This document shows, one piece after another, positions 9,036-16,844 of a DNA stretch of 64,000 nucleotides (positions are counted from its first letter, which is position 1; every line of letters begins with the position of its first letter). The notes beneath the pieces are model-generated. The model was not told the origin of the DNA. It saw only the letters and a program-made list of their open reading frames with translations, and made no database searches. Source of the DNA: Salmonirosea aquatica (GTDB taxonomy: Bacteria > Bacteroidota > Bacteroidia > Cytophagales > Spirosomataceae); NCBI RefSeq assembly GCF_009296315.1, contig NZ_WHLY01000002.1:2170001-2234000 (forward strand). Direction: 5' to 3'. The position numbers and the translations under genes are program-made.

Positions 9036-9422
9036 ATGGATTTCGGTAAACTGGAAAATATAGAAAACGTGGACTTCACGCTTCCGTTCACGCACAAGTT
9101 CACCACGGAAACGCTGGCAGGTAGCGCGCTTTCTTCCAACAAGGAAGTGTAAGTGGCCCACCGATTTGGGCCAACAAAGAATGGGTGGGCAAAATCTATC
9201 CTTCCAATGCCAAAGACAAGGATTTCCTCTACCATTATACGCGCCAGTTCAATACCATCGAACTGAACATGACGCACTATCAGATTCCCAGTGACGACAC
9301 CATCGACCGCTGGCGCGATACCGCGCCTGAGGGTTTTAAGTACTGTCCCAAATGGCCGCAAATCATCAGCCACGATGCGCAGTTACTCAATGTAATGCTG
9401 CCCGCCGATGAGTTTGTGCGGG
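9036..9422 (+). pseudogene. Truncated DUF72 gene copy (5' part only)
   Basis: Matches the first 388 bp of the intact DUF72 gene at 13408 with about 32 differences (roughly 92% identity, hand count). It is broken three ways: an in-frame TAA at 9150-9152 replaces TAC, one G is missing just after it (GTGGCCC for GTGGGCCC), and the match stops abruptly at 9422 (GTGCGGG then AGCC). Most substitutions after the break are synonymous, so the copy was under selection until recently or came from a related strain. With 13408-13795 it forms a direct repeat around the cytolysin segment. Confidence 0.9.
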
Positions 9423-9444
9423 AGCCTCGGGGATCAAATCAATC

Positions 9445-9452
9445 TATTTTTG
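9445..9452 (+). promoter_or_regulatory. Candidate Bacteroidota -7 box for the cytolysin gene
   Basis: TATTTTTG fits the Bacteroidota -7 consensus TAnnTTTG, about 95 bp upstream of the lipoprotein start. No TTG is seen at the proper -33 distance, so support is partial. Confidence 0.3.
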
Positions 9453-9544
9453 TCCTGTCTATGGTTTGTCTATGCGCCTAATTAGGCTCAGGGACAGGCA
9501 GATACTAGTTTTGGAGAGTTCAAATCTCTAAACCCGTATCACCC

Positions 9545-11083
9545 ATGAAAAACCATTTATCAAAACCCTACCTCATCCCGGTTGTTTGTTTTTTTCTCTT
9601 GGGGATAGGGGCGTGCCAAAAATCAGATGTTGGCCTTGAAATCAAACCAAATCCTGAGGCCACTGAAATCAATACTTTAATTTCGGGTATGACCTACGAC
9701 GCCAGCGCCATGCTCAACGTCAATGATTTGGGGGGTACTCCATCCAAGCGAACCCTGACGAGAAAGAACAGTTCCACCTCAGGCCCCAACCTGGGTATCA
9801 TCCAAAGCTGCGTTACGGAAGATTATAATCTGAAAACAAACTTCGATGAGGTAGCTATCATCCGACCCACCAATGGTATCGTATGGCCGGGAGCCTTAGT
9901 CCTGGGAAATCAGAGCATGCTCGACGGCCTGCCCGACCCACTTACGCTGCCCCGCAATCCGGTTAAGCTCAGACTCGATCTCCCGGGTATCGGCGAGAAG
10001 GGCAATATCGTGATCAAAGAACCGGCCAACTCGTCGGTACAAACCGGAATCGACGAAGCGCTCGAATGGTGGAACGCCAACGCCTACCAGGATGGCTACG
10101 TGAATGCCTCCAATTCGTCCTACCAGGCCTCTACCTCATACAGTTCTAAACAAATGAGCCTGGATGTGGGATTAAACATCGAATGGGCCACCGGATCGGT
10201 GGCGTCACAACTCGACTATGCTAGCAGTGCCACCAAGCGGGTGGCCTCTATGGTTTACAAGCAGGTCTTCTATACCGTAACCATGGACACCCCGGAAAAC
10301 CCGGCCAGCGTATTTGGCCCCGACGTATCTCTGACTACGGTACAGTCGGCCATTGGTTCGGATGCCCCGCCGGCTTATGTCAACTCGGTTTCTTACGGAC
10401 GCATCATCATGTTCAGGATGGAAACTACCGATACCCGCACATCCGTCGATCTCGATGCCGTACTCAAGTACGCAGCGGGCGTAAGTGGCACTGCTACCGT
10501 CAACTCCACCTACGATGCCATCCTGAAAAATTCGTCCATCACGGTAGTGACCATCGGAGGGAACGCCGAGGTAGCCTCACAAGCCGTGAGCGCAACCGGG
10601 CCGGGATCGCTCAAAAAAATTATCACAGGTAAGAATGCGCTATACAGCCGCGACAACCCCGGAGTGCCGATAGCCTACACGGTTCGCTACCTGAAAGACA
10701 ATTCCTTTGCCAAACTAGGCTATACTACTGATTACAAAACCGTTTCTTGTGGAGAGAGTGCCTACCAGCACAAAAACGCTTTCGTAAAAAAGACCATAGA
10801 CAATACTGTACACTTCCGTTTTACCTACAAAGCGCAGGGTTCGCAGACCTTCAAGACCACGGGCTGGACCGAAGTAACGAAAAACAATATCAAAGTAGGT
10901 GCCCGACCACCTGCTGGTGCCCACGATGTGCGGATTCAGTTTGAGGTATGGGATCTCGTCCAATGGAGTACTTTGGGAGAGTTAAGGCTTAACTACATAA
11001 ATAGTGACATTTGCTACGAAGCATACTGCACATCCTATTTTGTAGGATGTACGGGTTGGAGTATAAAGGTGATTGGTTGTTAG
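9545..11083 (+). CDS. Thiol-activated cytolysin / cholesterol-dependent-cytolysin-like lipoprotein
   Basis: 512 residues. The signal sequence ends LGIGAC with lipid-accepting Cys24. The next residues QKSD resemble the lipoprotein surface-export signal described in Bacteroidota, so surface exposure is possible. The body follows the cholesterol-dependent cytolysin fold: VWPGALVLGNQ (113-123), YKQVFYTVTMDTPENPASVF (238-257), APPAYVNSVSYGRIIMF (274-290), the ILKNSSITVVTIGGNAE strand and hinge glycines (338-339), and VPIAYTVRYLKDNS (374-387). The domain-4 region from about 405 has NNIKVGARPPAG where classical toxins have the ECTGLAWEWWR undecapeptide, which is absent, as in reported CDC-like proteins. 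Four Cys (490-512) form an odd C-terminal tail. Pore formation is inferred from the family. Target membrane unknown. Confidence 0.9.
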   Translation: MKNHLSKPYLIPVVCFFLLGIGACQKSDVGLEIKPNPEATEINTLISGMTYDASAMLNVNDLGGTPSKRTLTRKNSSTSGPNLGIIQSCVTEDYNLKTNFDEVAIIRPTNGIVWPGALVLGNQSMLDGLPDPLTLPRNPVKLRLDLPGIGEKGNIVIKEPANSSVQTGIDEALEWWNANAYQDGYVNASNSSYQASTSYSSKQMSLDVGLNIEWATGSVASQLDYASSATKRVASMVYKQVFYTVTMDTPENPASVFGPDVSLTTVQSAIGSDAPPAYVNSVSYGRIIMFRMETTDTRTSVDLDAVLKYAAGVSGTATVNSTYDAILKNSSITVVTIGGNAEVASQAVSATGPGSLKKIITGKNALYSRDNPGVPIAYTVRYLKDNSFAKLGYTTDYKTVSCGESAYQHKNAFVKKTIDNTVHFRFTYKAQGSQTFKTTGWTEVTKNNIKVGARPPAGAHDVRIQFEVWDLVQWSTLGELRLNYINSDICYEAYCTSYFVGCTGWSIKVIGC

Positions 11084-11121
11084 CGGGTCTGGGTACATTT
11101 TAAATAATAACAAATCGTCCC

Positions 11122-11176
11122 AAAGCATTTGCAGGGGAAAGGTCAACGGGTCTGTTCTATTGCAAATGCTTTTTTG
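11122..11176 (+). terminator. Terminator after the cytolysin gene
   Basis: Perfect 12-bp arms AAAGCATTTGCA and TGCAAATGCTTT, with a 27-base loop, run into a short T-tract. It lies 39 bp after the cytolysin stop. Confidence 0.75.
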
Positions 11177-11283
11177 CATCAAATGATAATGGGAGCGCGT
11201 CAAAGTTAGCCACGTCGTTTTTTTTGGTTTTCCTTTCTGGGCATAACCGGAAGGAAGAAAGCTCCCACCCAATCCCTGACCGC

Positions 11284-11442
11284 ATGAAAAATCCGAAAGC
11301 CGCCCAAAAACTGAAAGAAAGGCAGGAAATGATTCAGAAAAAACAGGCTTTGCTCAAAAAAATTGAGCAGGAGTTGACTCAATTGAGATCCAAGATGGAT
11401 GCACATTTTGAATCAATGAACAAGGCCATTGAAAAAAAGTAA
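11284..11442 (+). CDS. Small charged coiled-coil protein (hypothetical)
   Basis: 52 residues from the ATG, rich in Lys, Gln and Glu, with the pattern MIQKKQALLKKIEQELTQLR expected to form a single coiled coil. The frame stays open upstream to a TTG at 11224 but that start has no support, and the hydrophilic upstream residues look random. No homologue recognised. It lies between the cytolysin terminator and the TPR regulator, inside the segment bracketed by the DUF72 repeat, so a role with either neighbour is possible but unproven. Inverted arms TGGGAGC/GCTCCCA flank its upstream region. Confidence 0.4.
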   Translation: MKNPKAAQKLKERQEMIQKKQALLKKIEQELTQLRSKMDAHFESMNKAIEKK

Positions 11443-11490
11443 TTATCTTGAATAATGACTTTTTCATACGGATGAAATAAGGATAGCACT

Positions 11491-13320
11491 ATGAAGTACT
11501 TCCTGATTTTAATATTGACCAATTCCCTGGCTTTGGCCCAGACCAATCCGGCCATAGATAGCCTTGTAGCAAAGGGTAAAAGCCTGATTGGCAAAGCGGA
11601 TAACAGGAGCCTGAAGTATTCCTACAAAGCCTTTAACCTGTCCTCAAAAGAAAACTATTATTGGGGGAAAATGAACGCCGCCAAATGGCTTGCGGAGGTC
11701 TACTACTACAAAAATAACATGGACTCGGCCATGAAGTACGACGACCTGGCCCTTAGCCTGAGCCGACAGGAAAACGACCTGCCCGAAATAGGGAATACCC
11801 TGGTAGCCAAGGCCCAGAAAATCGCCGAGGTAGGTCGGAAAGAAGAAGCTTTAAATCTCTTTAGGGAGGCGCGGTCAATCATGGAAGCCAGAAAAGACAC
11901 GTCCAGCCTGATCGATCTGCTTCTTCGTGTAGGTTTTATAAATAATCTCCTCGATCGGACCGACGCGGCCATGGCCGTTTTAACCAAAGCAAGTAAATTC
12001 TCCATCGCCCGGAATGACCTGCTTAGTCATGCCCACGCCCTTGATTATATGGCCATAGTTCAGAAAAAAATCGGCAACTTCGATAAGGCTATCGCGCTGG
12101 ATGAGGAAGCATTACCGCTTTTTAGAGAATCAAAGGATGCTTATGCCCTCGTTTCCGTACTTAACAATCTGGGTGTACTCTATAAAGACACCAAACAGTA
12201 CCGTAAGGCCCTGGCCATGTACCAAGAGGCCGAAACAGTAGCTGAGCCATTGGAGTCCAACCGCATTTCGGCTATCCTGGCCGATAACAAAGGCATCTTA
12301 CTGAATCTGATGAGAAGGTACCCAGAGGCAGAGGCCGAATTGCGAAGGTCGATTGATCTGGCTACGCAGGTCAGCTATATGGAATCGCTAGCCGACGCCC
12401 GTATCAACCTCGCCCGTAGCTTACATAAGCAGGGAAGAAGCGCTGAGGCCCGGCAGCAGATAGTGCATGGTCTCGACCTGGCCAGACAGATAAAAGCACT
12501 GGAAAAACAGAAGGAAGGCCACTTCATTGCAAGGGAGATTTTCGCCGAACAGGGCGATCTTGCGACGGCGCTTTTTCACGCTGATGCTTTGCTGGTTGTG
12601 AAAGACAGTATATATACCCTTGAAAAAACCAAACAGATCAATCAACTCCAAACCCAGTACGAAACGGCCAAAAAAGACGCCGAAATCGAAATCCTGAACA
12701 AAAATGCCGAACTGGATCGCAACCGCAGAATTGCATTAGTGGTCATACTGGTACTTCTGGCCCTGACCGCCGCCGCCTGGATTTACAGCCTGGCCGTTAA
12801 GCGGAAAAAGCTCCTGGCCGAAAACGCTCTGGTGCGGCAACAAAGAATGAATGCCGAACAGGAAAGGCTGCATGTAGAGCAGGAACTGGAATTTAAGCAT
12901 AAAGAACTCACCACCAAAGTGCTCCAATTGGCCCGCAAGAATGAATTTCTGAACTCACTGGAAGAACAGGTAGCTGTCCTCAAAAACAGTATGGAGGATA
13001 CCGTAAGGCAAACCTCCCGCCGAATCATTCGCCTGATCAAAAGCGATATTGCGGAAGACAAGCAGTGGGAGCAATTTGGGGAAGAATTCAGGAGCTTGCA
13101 CAAAGGCTACATGGAGGCACTCACCGAAAAACACGGCAATCTGACAACCAACGAAATTCGATTGATTTCGCTTTTGATGATGAATTTGTCATCCAAGGAC
13201 ATTGCGGCCACCCTGCGCATTTCCAACGAAAGTATTCTGACGGCCCGCTATCGGCTGCGGAAGAAACTGGGGCTTGATACCGAGCAGGATTTGCAGGGCT
13301 ATCTGATTAGTTTCATGTGA
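11491..13320 (+). CDS. TPR sensor/regulator with transmembrane helix and LuxR-like HTH
   Basis: 609 residues. Signal peptide (1-17, ending ALAQ), then about six tetratricopeptide repeats (for example ALVSVLNNLGVLYKDTKQYR), a single membrane helix near residues 412-430 (IALVVILVLLALTAAAWIY), a long coiled coil, and a C-terminal helix-turn-helix with TTNEIRLISLLMMNLSSKDI and ILTARYRLRKKLGL. This architecture (periplasmic TPR, one membrane pass, cytoplasmic LuxR-like DNA-binding domain) is a common Bacteroidota regulator class without kinase or receiver domains. Located in the same bracketed segment as the cytolysin, it is the obvious candidate to control it, but that is inference. Confidence 0.85.
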   Translation: MKYFLILILTNSLALAQTNPAIDSLVAKGKSLIGKADNRSLKYSYKAFNLSSKENYYWGKMNAAKWLAEVYYYKNNMDSAMKYDDLALSLSRQENDLPEIGNTLVAKAQKIAEVGRKEEALNLFREARSIMEARKDTSSLIDLLLRVGFINNLLDRTDAAMAVLTKASKFSIARNDLLSHAHALDYMAIVQKKIGNFDKAIALDEEALPLFRESKDAYALVSVLNNLGVLYKDTKQYRKALAMYQEAETVAEPLESNRISAILADNKGILLNLMRRYPEAEAELRRSIDLATQVSYMESLADARINLARSLHKQGRSAEARQQIVHGLDLARQIKALEKQKEGHFIAREIFAEQGDLATALFHADALLVVKDSIYTLEKTKQINQLQTQYETAKKDAEIEILNKNAELDRNRRIALVVILVLLALTAAAWIYSLAVKRKKLLAENALVRQQRMNAEQERLHVEQELEFKHKELTTKVLQLARKNEFLNSLEEQVAVLKNSMEDTVRQTSRRIIRLIKSDIAEDKQWEQFGEEFRSLHKGYMEALTEKHGNLTTNEIRLISLLMMNLSSKDIAATLRISNESILTARYRLRKKLGLDTEQDLQGYLISFM

Positions 13321-13407
13321 TGAGTAGGATACAGAGTATTAGATTCTCATTGGCCTGATTTTTTAAAAGCTTGAATAAACTATTCGCTTATTCAAAATTA
13401 CCCAGCC

Positions 13408-14316
13408 ATGGATTTTGGTAAATTGGAAAATATAGAAAACGTGGACTTCACGCTTCCGTTCACGCACAAGTTCACGACGGAAACGCTGGCAGGTACCGCG
13501 CTTTCTCCCAACAAGGAAGTGTACGTGGGCCCACCGATTTGGGCCAACAAAGAGTGGGTGGGCAAAATCTATCCTTCCAATGCCAAAGACAAGGATTTCC
13601 TCTACCACTACACCCGGCAGTTCAATACCATCGAACTGAACGTGACCCACTACCAAATCCCGAGCGACGACACCATCGACCGCTGGCGCGAAACGGCCCC
13701 TGAGGGATTCAGGTACTGCCCCAAATGGCCCCAAATCATCAGTCACGATGCGCAGTTACTCAATGTGATGCTTCCCTCTGATGAGTTTGTGCGGGCGGTA
13801 TTGGGACTGGGCGATCGACTGGGAACCACATTCCTGCAGCTAGGCCCTTCGTTCGATACCTCTAAATTTTCCAATCTCGAATTTTTCTTAAAGACGCTCC
13901 CGAAAGACTTCCCGATTGCGGTCGAGTTCCGGCATCCGAGCTGGTTTACTGACGGATACGCCTTGCAGCAGACGCTGGATCTGTTGCACGAACTGGGCGT
14001 AGGTACCGTGATGTCCGACGTAGCGGGCCGCCGCGATGTGCTGCACATGAGCCTGACTACTCCCACGCTGGTACTGCGGTTTGTGGGTAACGAACTGCAC
14101 CGCACCGACTATACCCGCACGGACGAGTGGCTGCTGCGCATCAAGGCGTGGTTTGAGCAGGGGCTGCACAAGGTTTATATTTTTATTCATACCGAAGACA
14201 ATACCTTTTCGCCCGAGTTAGCCAAGTATTGGATAGAAGGATTCAACACAAAAATGGGATTATCCCTACAACCACCCGAGATTCGCCCGCAGGTCATTCA
14301 GGGCGAATTATTTTGA
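13408..14316 (+). CDS. DUF72 domain protein (YecE-like), intact copy
   Basis: 302 residues, full length for the DUF72 (YecE) TIM-barrel-like family, a widespread group of unknown biochemical function. Hallmarks: WANKEWVGKIYPSNAKDKDFLYHYTRQFNTIELN, APEGFRYCPKWPQIISHDAQL, and VEFRHPSWF in the middle. The first 388 bp are duplicated at 9036-9422 as a broken copy. Between the copies lies the cytolysin segment. The his leader begins 47 bp after the stop. Confidence 0.9.
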   Translation: MDFGKLENIENVDFTLPFTHKFTTETLAGTALSPNKEVYVGPPIWANKEWVGKIYPSNAKDKDFLYHYTRQFNTIELNVTHYQIPSDDTIDRWRETAPEGFRYCPKWPQIISHDAQLLNVMLPSDEFVRAVLGLGDRLGTTFLQLGPSFDTSKFSNLEFFLKTLPKDFPIAVEFRHPSWFTDGYALQQTLDLLHELGVGTVMSDVAGRRDVLHMSLTTPTLVLRFVGNELHRTDYTRTDEWLLRIKAWFEQGLHKVYIFIHTEDNTFSPELAKYWIEGFNTKMGLSLQPPEIRPQVIQGELF

Positions 14317-14350
14317 TACATTTTTTCTGTTTTCCTTCAATAAGTTTATA

Positions 14351-14358
14351 TACCTTTG
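14351..14358 (+). promoter_or_regulatory. Candidate promoter -7 box of the his operon leader
   Basis: TACCTTTG fits TAnnTTTG and is preceded by a T-rich stretch. No exact TTG is present at -33. It ends 4 bases before the leader peptide ATG, so the leader transcript could be leaderless. Confidence 0.45.
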
Positions 14359-14362
14359 TGGC

Positions 14363-14413
14363 ATGTTCAGCACAGCAACATACCATCACGCTCACCAACT
14401 GCCGCTGGAATAA
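14363..14413 (+). CDS. hisL: Putative his operon leader peptide
   Basis: A 16-residue frame, MFSTATYHHAHQLPLE, with three His codons in four positions (14384-14389 and 14393-14395) and a TAA at 14411-14413. It stands directly between a promoter-like box and a strong terminator ahead of hisH, the place of a histidine attenuation peptide. Directly after the stop comes GGTTTTTGGG (14414-14423). A ribosome that finishes the peptide would cover this segment; one stalled at the His codons would leave it free. Recognised from position and codon content only. Confidence 0.6.
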   Translation: MFSTATYHHAHQLPLE

Positions 14414-14484
14414 GGTTTTTGGGTGATGTGTTTTTGAGAGAGAATACAGTGTAATAAGGTTGAATACAGAGTACCCCCGAAGCC
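14414..14484 (+). promoter_or_regulatory. Candidate his antiterminator pairing
   Basis: GGTTTTTGGG (14414-14423) can pair with CCCCCGAAGCC (14474-14484) with one mismatch, counting G-U pairs. The second segment includes the first bases of the terminator's 5' arm (14480-14490), so the two structures exclude each other, as attenuation requires. Confidence 0.5.
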
Positions 14485-14516
14485 CGATTCCTTACCGAAT
14501 CGGGCTTTATTTTTTA
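14480..14516 (+). terminator. Intrinsic terminator / his attenuator
   Basis: Perfect 11-bp stem AAGCCCGATTC / GAATCGGGCTT with a 6-base loop, followed by TATTTTTTA. It lies 44 bp before hisH and 163 bp after the DUF72 stop, which fits an attenuator better than a simple DUF72 terminator, though it could serve as both. Confidence 0.85.
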
Positions 14517-14520
14517 AGAA

Positions 14521-14557
14521 AAAGCTAATGGCCGATGGCTAATAGCTATTGGCTTTT
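14521..14557. repeat. GCTAATGGC-type intergenic microrepeat before hisH
   Basis: Repeated AGCTAATGG / GGCTAATAGC / AGCTATTGGC words in both orientations fill the gap between the attenuator and hisH. Similar words occur before pntB, before the ABC exporter at 44605 and before susD. Confidence 0.6.
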
Positions 14558-14560
14558 TAT

Positions 14561-15148
14561 ATGAAAACTGTCATCATCAAATACAACGCGGGTAACGTGC
14601 AGTCGGTCATGTACGCGCTAGACCGGCTGGGGGTTAGCTACCTTTACACCGATGAGGAGGAGGAAATCCGCTCAGCCGATAAGGTGATTTTTCCGGGGGT
14701 GGGCGAGGCCAGTACCGCCATGGCGTACCTGCGCAGCAAAAAGCTGGATCGCCTCATTCCTACCCTGAAACAGCCCGTTCTGGGTACCTGCGTGGGCATG
14801 CAGCTCATGTGCCGCTATTCCGAAGAAAACAGCACCGACTGCATGGGTATTTTCGACGTGGACGTGCAGCGGTTTCCGGCTACCCCAGGCATCAAGGTAC
14901 CCCACATGGGCTGGAACAGCCTGCACGACTATAAAAGTACCCTATTGGAAGGGGTGCCGGAGAATGCCTATGTGTACTTTGTCCATAGCTACGCCGCGCC
15001 CGTTTGTGACTATACCATTGCTACCTGCGAGTACATCCGTCCGTTCAGCGCGCTGCTGCACAAGGATAATTTTTATGCCGCCCAGTTCCACTGTGAAATC
15101 AGCGGTAATATCGGTGAAACTATCCTGCGTAATTTTCTGAAAATGTAG
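14561..15148 (+). CDS. hisH: Imidazole glycerol phosphate synthase glutamine amidotransferase subunit HisH
   Basis: 195 residues. Class I glutaminase fold: IIKYNAGNVQSVMYALDRLG at the N-terminus, catalytic Cys in GTCVGMQLM, and the His-x-Glu pair in QFHCEIS (usually QFHPEKS; Pro is replaced by Cys but His and Glu remain). It releases ammonia from glutamine and passes it to HisF, forming imidazole glycerol phosphate and AICAR in histidine synthesis. The ATG at 14561 is chosen over an upstream TTG because MKTVIIKYNAGN is the conserved start. First gene of a hisHAFIE run; hisG, D, C and B are not nearby. Confidence 0.95.
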   Translation: MKTVIIKYNAGNVQSVMYALDRLGVSYLYTDEEEEIRSADKVIFPGVGEASTAMAYLRSKKLDRLIPTLKQPVLGTCVGMQLMCRYSEENSTDCMGIFDVDVQRFPATPGIKVPHMGWNSLHDYKSTLLEGVPENAYVYFVHSYAAPVCDYTIATCEYIRPFSALLHKDNFYAAQFHCEISGNIGETILRNFLKM

Positions 15149-15282
15149 TTAAGGCACTAGGCCATATATTTTAAGAAATAAACAAATATTACCCTTAACC
15201 TCAATTAGTTATAACTAGAAAAATGAACCGCGAAATCCAGGACAGTGATCTCATAATTCATAACTCATAATTCATCGCTCCC

Positions 15283-16002
15283 TTGCACATAATTCCTGCC
15301 ATCGACCTTATTGAAGGAAAGTGCGTCCGCCTGACGCAGGGCGACTACGGCCAAAAGAAAATCTATAATGAAAAACCGCTGGAGGTAGCCAAGCAGTTTG
15401 AAGACGCCGGGCTCACCCGTTTGCATCTGGTAGATCTGGACGGGGCCAAAGCCAAAAAAGTCGTCAACTGGAAAGTGTTGGAAACCATCGCCTCCAAAAC
15501 CAGCCTGCACGTGGATTTCGGTGGTGGTGTGCAGTCGGATGACGACTTGCGGGTCGTGTTCGAGTGCGGGGCCAAACAGGTGACTGGCGGCAGTGTGGCC
15601 GTGAAGCAGCCCGATGTGTTTGAAAGCTGGCTCAAAGAATACGGCGGCGAGAAGATCATTCTGGGGGCCGACGCCAAAAATGAAAAAATTGCCGTCAGTG
15701 GTTGGGAAGAGGGTACCAATCTGTGGGTATATGATTTTGTGGAGAAATACCAGGAAAAAGGCGTCAGGTACATCATCAGTACCGATGTGGCCAAGGACGG
15801 GCTTCTGCAGGGTCCTTCCTTTGATCTATACCGGAATCTGCAGGACAGGTGCCCCGACTTGCACATCATCGCCAGTGGCGGCGTCAGTAATATGAACGAT
15901 CTTTACAAACTGGCCGAAATGAACCTCTACGGAGTCATTGTCGGCAAGGCGATCTACGAAGGCCGCGTAATCCTGGAAGATTTACGAAAATTGAATTTCT
16001 GA
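15283..16002 (+). CDS. hisA: Phosphoribosylformimino-AICAR-ribotide isomerase HisA
   Basis: 239 residues, TIM barrel. [20 protein letters not shown] carries the first catalytic Asp, VDFGGGVQ and GGSVAVKQ bind phosphate, and the second catalytic Asp is in [17 protein letters not shown] closes the barrel. It converts ProFAR to PRFAR, the HisF substrate. The start is TTG (15283), the only start that gives the family N-terminus MHIIPAIDL. Near-tandem ATAATTCATAACTCATAATTC words precede it. Its stop overlaps the hisF start by one base, so the two are translationally coupled. Confidence 0.95.
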   Translation: MHIIPAIDLIEGKCVRLTQGDYGQKKIYNEKPLEVAKQFEDAGLTRLHLVDLDGAKAKKVVNWKVLETIASKTSLHVDFGGGVQSDDDLRVVFECGAKQVTGGSVAVKQPDVFESWLKEYGGEKIILGADAKNEKIAVSGWEEGTNLWVYDFVEKYQEKGVRYIISTDVAKDGLLQGPSFDLYRNLQDRCPDLHIIASGGVSNMNDLYKLAEMNLYGVIVGKAIYEGRVILEDLRKLNF

Positions 16003-16790
16003 TGCTGACCAAACGAATAATCCCCTGCCTGGATGTGAAGGACGGCCGCACCGTGAAGGGCGTCAATTTTGTGAACCTGCGCGATGCGGGCGACGCCGTG
16101 GAGCTGGGCGCACTCTACGCCGAACAGGGCGCCGACGAGCTGGTTTTCCTTGACATCACGGCCACCGTCGAGGGTAGGGGTACCTTTATAGAACTGGTCA
16201 GGCGCGTGGCACATACCATTAACATTCCTTTTACGGTAGGCGGCGGTATTTCGTCCAAAGCCGACGTGTCGGCCCTCCTGCACGCGGGGGCCGATAAGGT
16301 TTCCATCAATTCGGCGGCGGTGCGTAATCCCGGTCTTATCAATGAGCTGGCCCTCGAATTCGGCAGCCAGTGCATCGTCGTAGCCATCGATAGCCGCTAT
16401 ATACCGCACGTAGAGGACGTTCCCGAAGCGGGCGGCGATCACATCGTCCATACCCACGGCGGCCGTACCCCCACCGAAAAACGTACCATTGTCTGGGCCA
16501 AGGAAGTGGAAGACCGCGGTGCAGGTGAAATCCTGCTCACCTCGATGGACACCGACGGTACCAAGGCGGGTTTCGCCCTTGAACTCACGGCTACTGTTTC
16601 GGGTAACGCCAACATACCCGTCATTGCCTCGGGTGGGGCGGGTACCATGGCCCATTTTCAGGAAGTATTTACCACGGGTAAAGCCGATGCCGGGTTGGCC
16701 GCCAGTATTTTTCACTTTCGCGAAATCGACATTCCTGATCTGAAAAGGTACCTGCAGACTCAGGGCCTGCCTATGCGGATGACGAACTAA
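16002..16790 (+). CDS. hisF: Imidazole glycerol phosphate synthase cyclase subunit HisF
   Basis: 262 residues, TIM barrel. [22 protein letters not shown] holds the catalytic Asp and VVAIDSRY the second half-barrel start. [26 protein letters not shown] and [13 protein letters not shown] are family hallmarks, and [12 protein letters not shown] binds phosphate. It joins PRFAR with ammonia from HisH to give imidazole glycerol phosphate and AICAR. The ATG overlaps the hisA stop (TGATG). Confidence 0.97.
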   Translation: MLTKRIIPCLDVKDGRTVKGVNFVNLRDAGDAVELGALYAEQGADELVFLDITATVEGRGTFIELVRRVAHTINIPFTVGGGISSKADVSALLHAGADKVSINSAAVRNPGLINELALEFGSQCIVVAIDSRYIPHVEDVPEAGGDHIVHTHGGRTPTEKRTIVWAKEVEDRGAGEILLTSMDTDGTKAGFALELTATVSGNANIPVIASGGAGTMAHFQEVFTTGKADAGLAASIFHFREIDIPDLKRYLQTQGLPMRMTN

Positions 16791-16802
16791 AAAGCAAATG
16801 GC

Positions 16803-16821
16803 TGCCGGCTGAGAGCCGGCA
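16803..16821. repeat. GC-rich hairpin between hisF and hisIE
   Basis: Perfect 8-bp stem TGCCGGCT / AGCCGGCA with a GAG loop. There is no T-tract, so it is more likely an mRNA-stability or pausing element than a terminator. Confidence 0.5.
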
Positions 16822-16844
16822 ATCGCCCATCTACTGAACTATCT

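Noticed and set aside
9185..9481. A 98-residue frame as a separate gene
   Set aside because: It is the frameshifted remainder of the truncated DUF72 copy and its last residues come from unrelated sequence.
9513..9536. A tRNA T-arm-like sequence (GGAGA GTTCAAA TCTCT) before the cytolysin gene, which could mark an integration site
   Set aside because: No D-arm, anticodon arm or CCA end can be folded around it, so a tRNA or tRNA fragment is not supported.
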